64,000 nucleotides of DNA from RHLJ01 sp965222205 (GTDB taxonomy: Bacteria; Bacteroidota; Rhodothermia; Balneolales; Balneolaceae). A program made the translations under genes and the position numbers. A model generated the notes under the pieces. It had not been told where the DNA came from. It worked only from the letters and a program-made list of their open reading frames with translations, and did no database searches. Shown here one piece after another: positions 63,901 through 64,000 of the stretch (positions are counted from its first letter, which is position 1; each line of letters starts with the position of its first letter). The DNA lies in the NCBI GenBank assembly GCA_965222205.1, contig OZ244932.1, positions 930,001-994,000 of the forward strand, written 5' to 3'.

Positions 63901-64000
63901 TCATCCATGGTTAATCTGAAGACACCTTCATCCCATTCTGTAACGATAGAGTCAAGAGTTACCCAGGTTGTATCCAGGTTTTCTTCTTCCATAGGATTTG
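60981..64000 (-). CDS. Partial large exported protein with T9SS type A C-terminal sorting domain
   Basis: The minus-strand frame runs from the stop at 60981 to the window edge without a stop, so the N-terminus (and any signal peptide) lies outside; the ATG at 63990-63992 is probably internal. About 1000 residues are visible, a series of acidic beta-rich domains with no catalytic motif I recognise. The last 80 residues form a canonical sorting domain: NYPNPFNPSTTIQYGVP, then VTIKVFNMLGREVATLVNEKK, SGMYIYRIVAG and a terminal KKLMLIK. This signals secretion through the type IX system and attachment at the cell surface. Composition is ordinary for the window. Confidence 0.9.
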   Translation of the reverse strand, partial: NPMEEENLDTTWVTLDSIVTEWDEGVFRLTMDEDDLEAFFSIVNVEGVFTFRAVGLDSAGIWQGISGNRDDAETVATIMVEYDDISPVGTFTINGIITEYEGGSSNESNSGVNINAWNAQNFDNFNVWDGTVSIGTHLFEEENDYNRTVFEIRRYAAREPGQIATFRSSQDQTLTTLSDVNGEFDLDMTDLDAGAVYKLVMYIFDDFGNRYEAGDLYFTPIGPRAHVTGLSDEHGELFFQASPHTQSVVLEVSTDGTTFEQVSWLDDDDFSYVAAGSYDGYKHGMLNLEDLQLPLGDLTFRLTAGEHDVWDESEIRNSTTIVINHSESSDVRAKSGPEVTQSQGIFTPATSSDIDLALYREKGALDDIRVEITPVNTDDNLTLFFLADENTFSTLNTLEYASFPRWGWYNYSEWFGITSPLEAIDGNVLGFKNDNYSIELDDDISILNGGVFYAYATTVLASGETIMTRERIVVNRIAAANGGSVSSPDGNFTLNVEENTLEKNANIFIEQDPSRLFFTHNSEAEYGQIGTAYYLNSFTNGAVRNGRRVNFEIAFDPASIPDLNESGSNIDEIEALCVGHTSVNGTEILFEDILEKEIDTDNNVVRFTMTYLPYFNARRIALVLEGAVVNNPGSIRVTNTSLPDDKIYVSGNHYLSITVSDDKVFSFENYFMLIDGSLIEYGTEDPDGLENGLKLEANDNINGLELSEGRHTVRWVIINDNGNRLDVSYDFIVDKKVPVISQNVQFVNKIEAGTKNTLSFVIQDRMAGDEPGSGVGLDDIFVDVYLVEPSQTIVYIDSAGTLITEQDIFKRYFKRYSIGDFIVGDGSTMDSLSIAFDIVFNQVLDVTGYEFIVHNGSYVFDEEDYEECEILCRSDEFDISQYDGYGVYDMAGNQGNAVSFTVGINPLVTSTESDGVVPEDFHLDQNYPNPFNPSTTIQYGVPATSDVTIKVFNMLGREVATLVNEKKAAGTYQAVFDASQLASGMYIYRIVAGSFVQTKKLMLIK

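Noticed and set aside
63990..63992. ATG as the start of the T9SS-sorted protein
   Set aside because: No signal peptide follows and the frame is open to the window edge, so the gene is partial.

Overview
The window looks like a chromosomal segment from a Gram-negative bacterium of the Bacteroidota/Balneolota (Rhodothermota) side of the tree, most likely Balneolales. This is an inference from four signs. The last protein ends in a type IX secretion (T9SS) sorting domain with the NYPNPFNPSTTI signature. The outer-membrane set includes LpxH, OmpA-like domains and Sec-exported lipoproteins. There is a Bat (aerotolerance) locus. Two upstream regions carry TATCTTTG, which fits the Bacteroidota TAnnTTTG promoter element. 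I saw no tRNA, rRNA, CRISPR array, prophage or transposase gene.

Layout. 1-2393 (minus): an envelope/isoprenoid operon of polyprenyl diphosphate synthase, LpxH-type phosphoesterase and the N-terminus of a PBP1A-type peptidoglycan synthase. 2496-5429 (plus): pfkA, pgi and a deoxynucleoside kinase. 5483-12155 (plus): the conserved yceD-rpmF-plsX-fabH-fabD-fabG-acpP-fabF-rnc fatty-acid/ribosome cluster. 12251-17378 (plus): mgtE behind a structured leader, the coupled thyA-folA pair and an orphan hybrid histidine kinase. 17368-33571: mostly minus-strand housekeeping and accessory genes (HD phosphohydrolase, thioesterase, RhlE, SSS symporter, DUF4265, Sua5, Mfd, Bat locus), interrupted by a plus-strand M42 aminopeptidase and a plus-strand M23 lipoprotein. 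Two intergenic spots here (21.7-22.2 kb and 25.5-25.75 kb) are dense in palindromic hairpin repeats.

33.9-53.9 kb (plus) is the most distinctive region. It is about 20 kb of tightly packed genes for four exported repeat proteins (161, about 894, 2392 and 3040 aa) followed by a single-domain response regulator. The 2392-aa protein looks like an outer-membrane anchor, with DUF11/Cna-B/Big domains, a predicted beta-barrel and one canonical plus two degenerate OmpA-like domains. The 894-aa and 3040-aa proteins share a related C-terminal module and lack a recognisable T9SS sorting tail. I interpret the locus as a candidate surface-fibre or adhesin system with its own outer-membrane partner and regulator. 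The domain families are known, but I know of no described function for this assembly.

53.9-60.9 kb (plus): recO, an HtrA/DegP protease, an LPP20-like lipoprotein and three tandem exported amidohydrolase-fold proteins. Only the middle one keeps the canonical HxH metal motif. A bidirectional hairpin terminator at 60919 separates these from a convergent, partial T9SS-exported protein that runs off the right edge.
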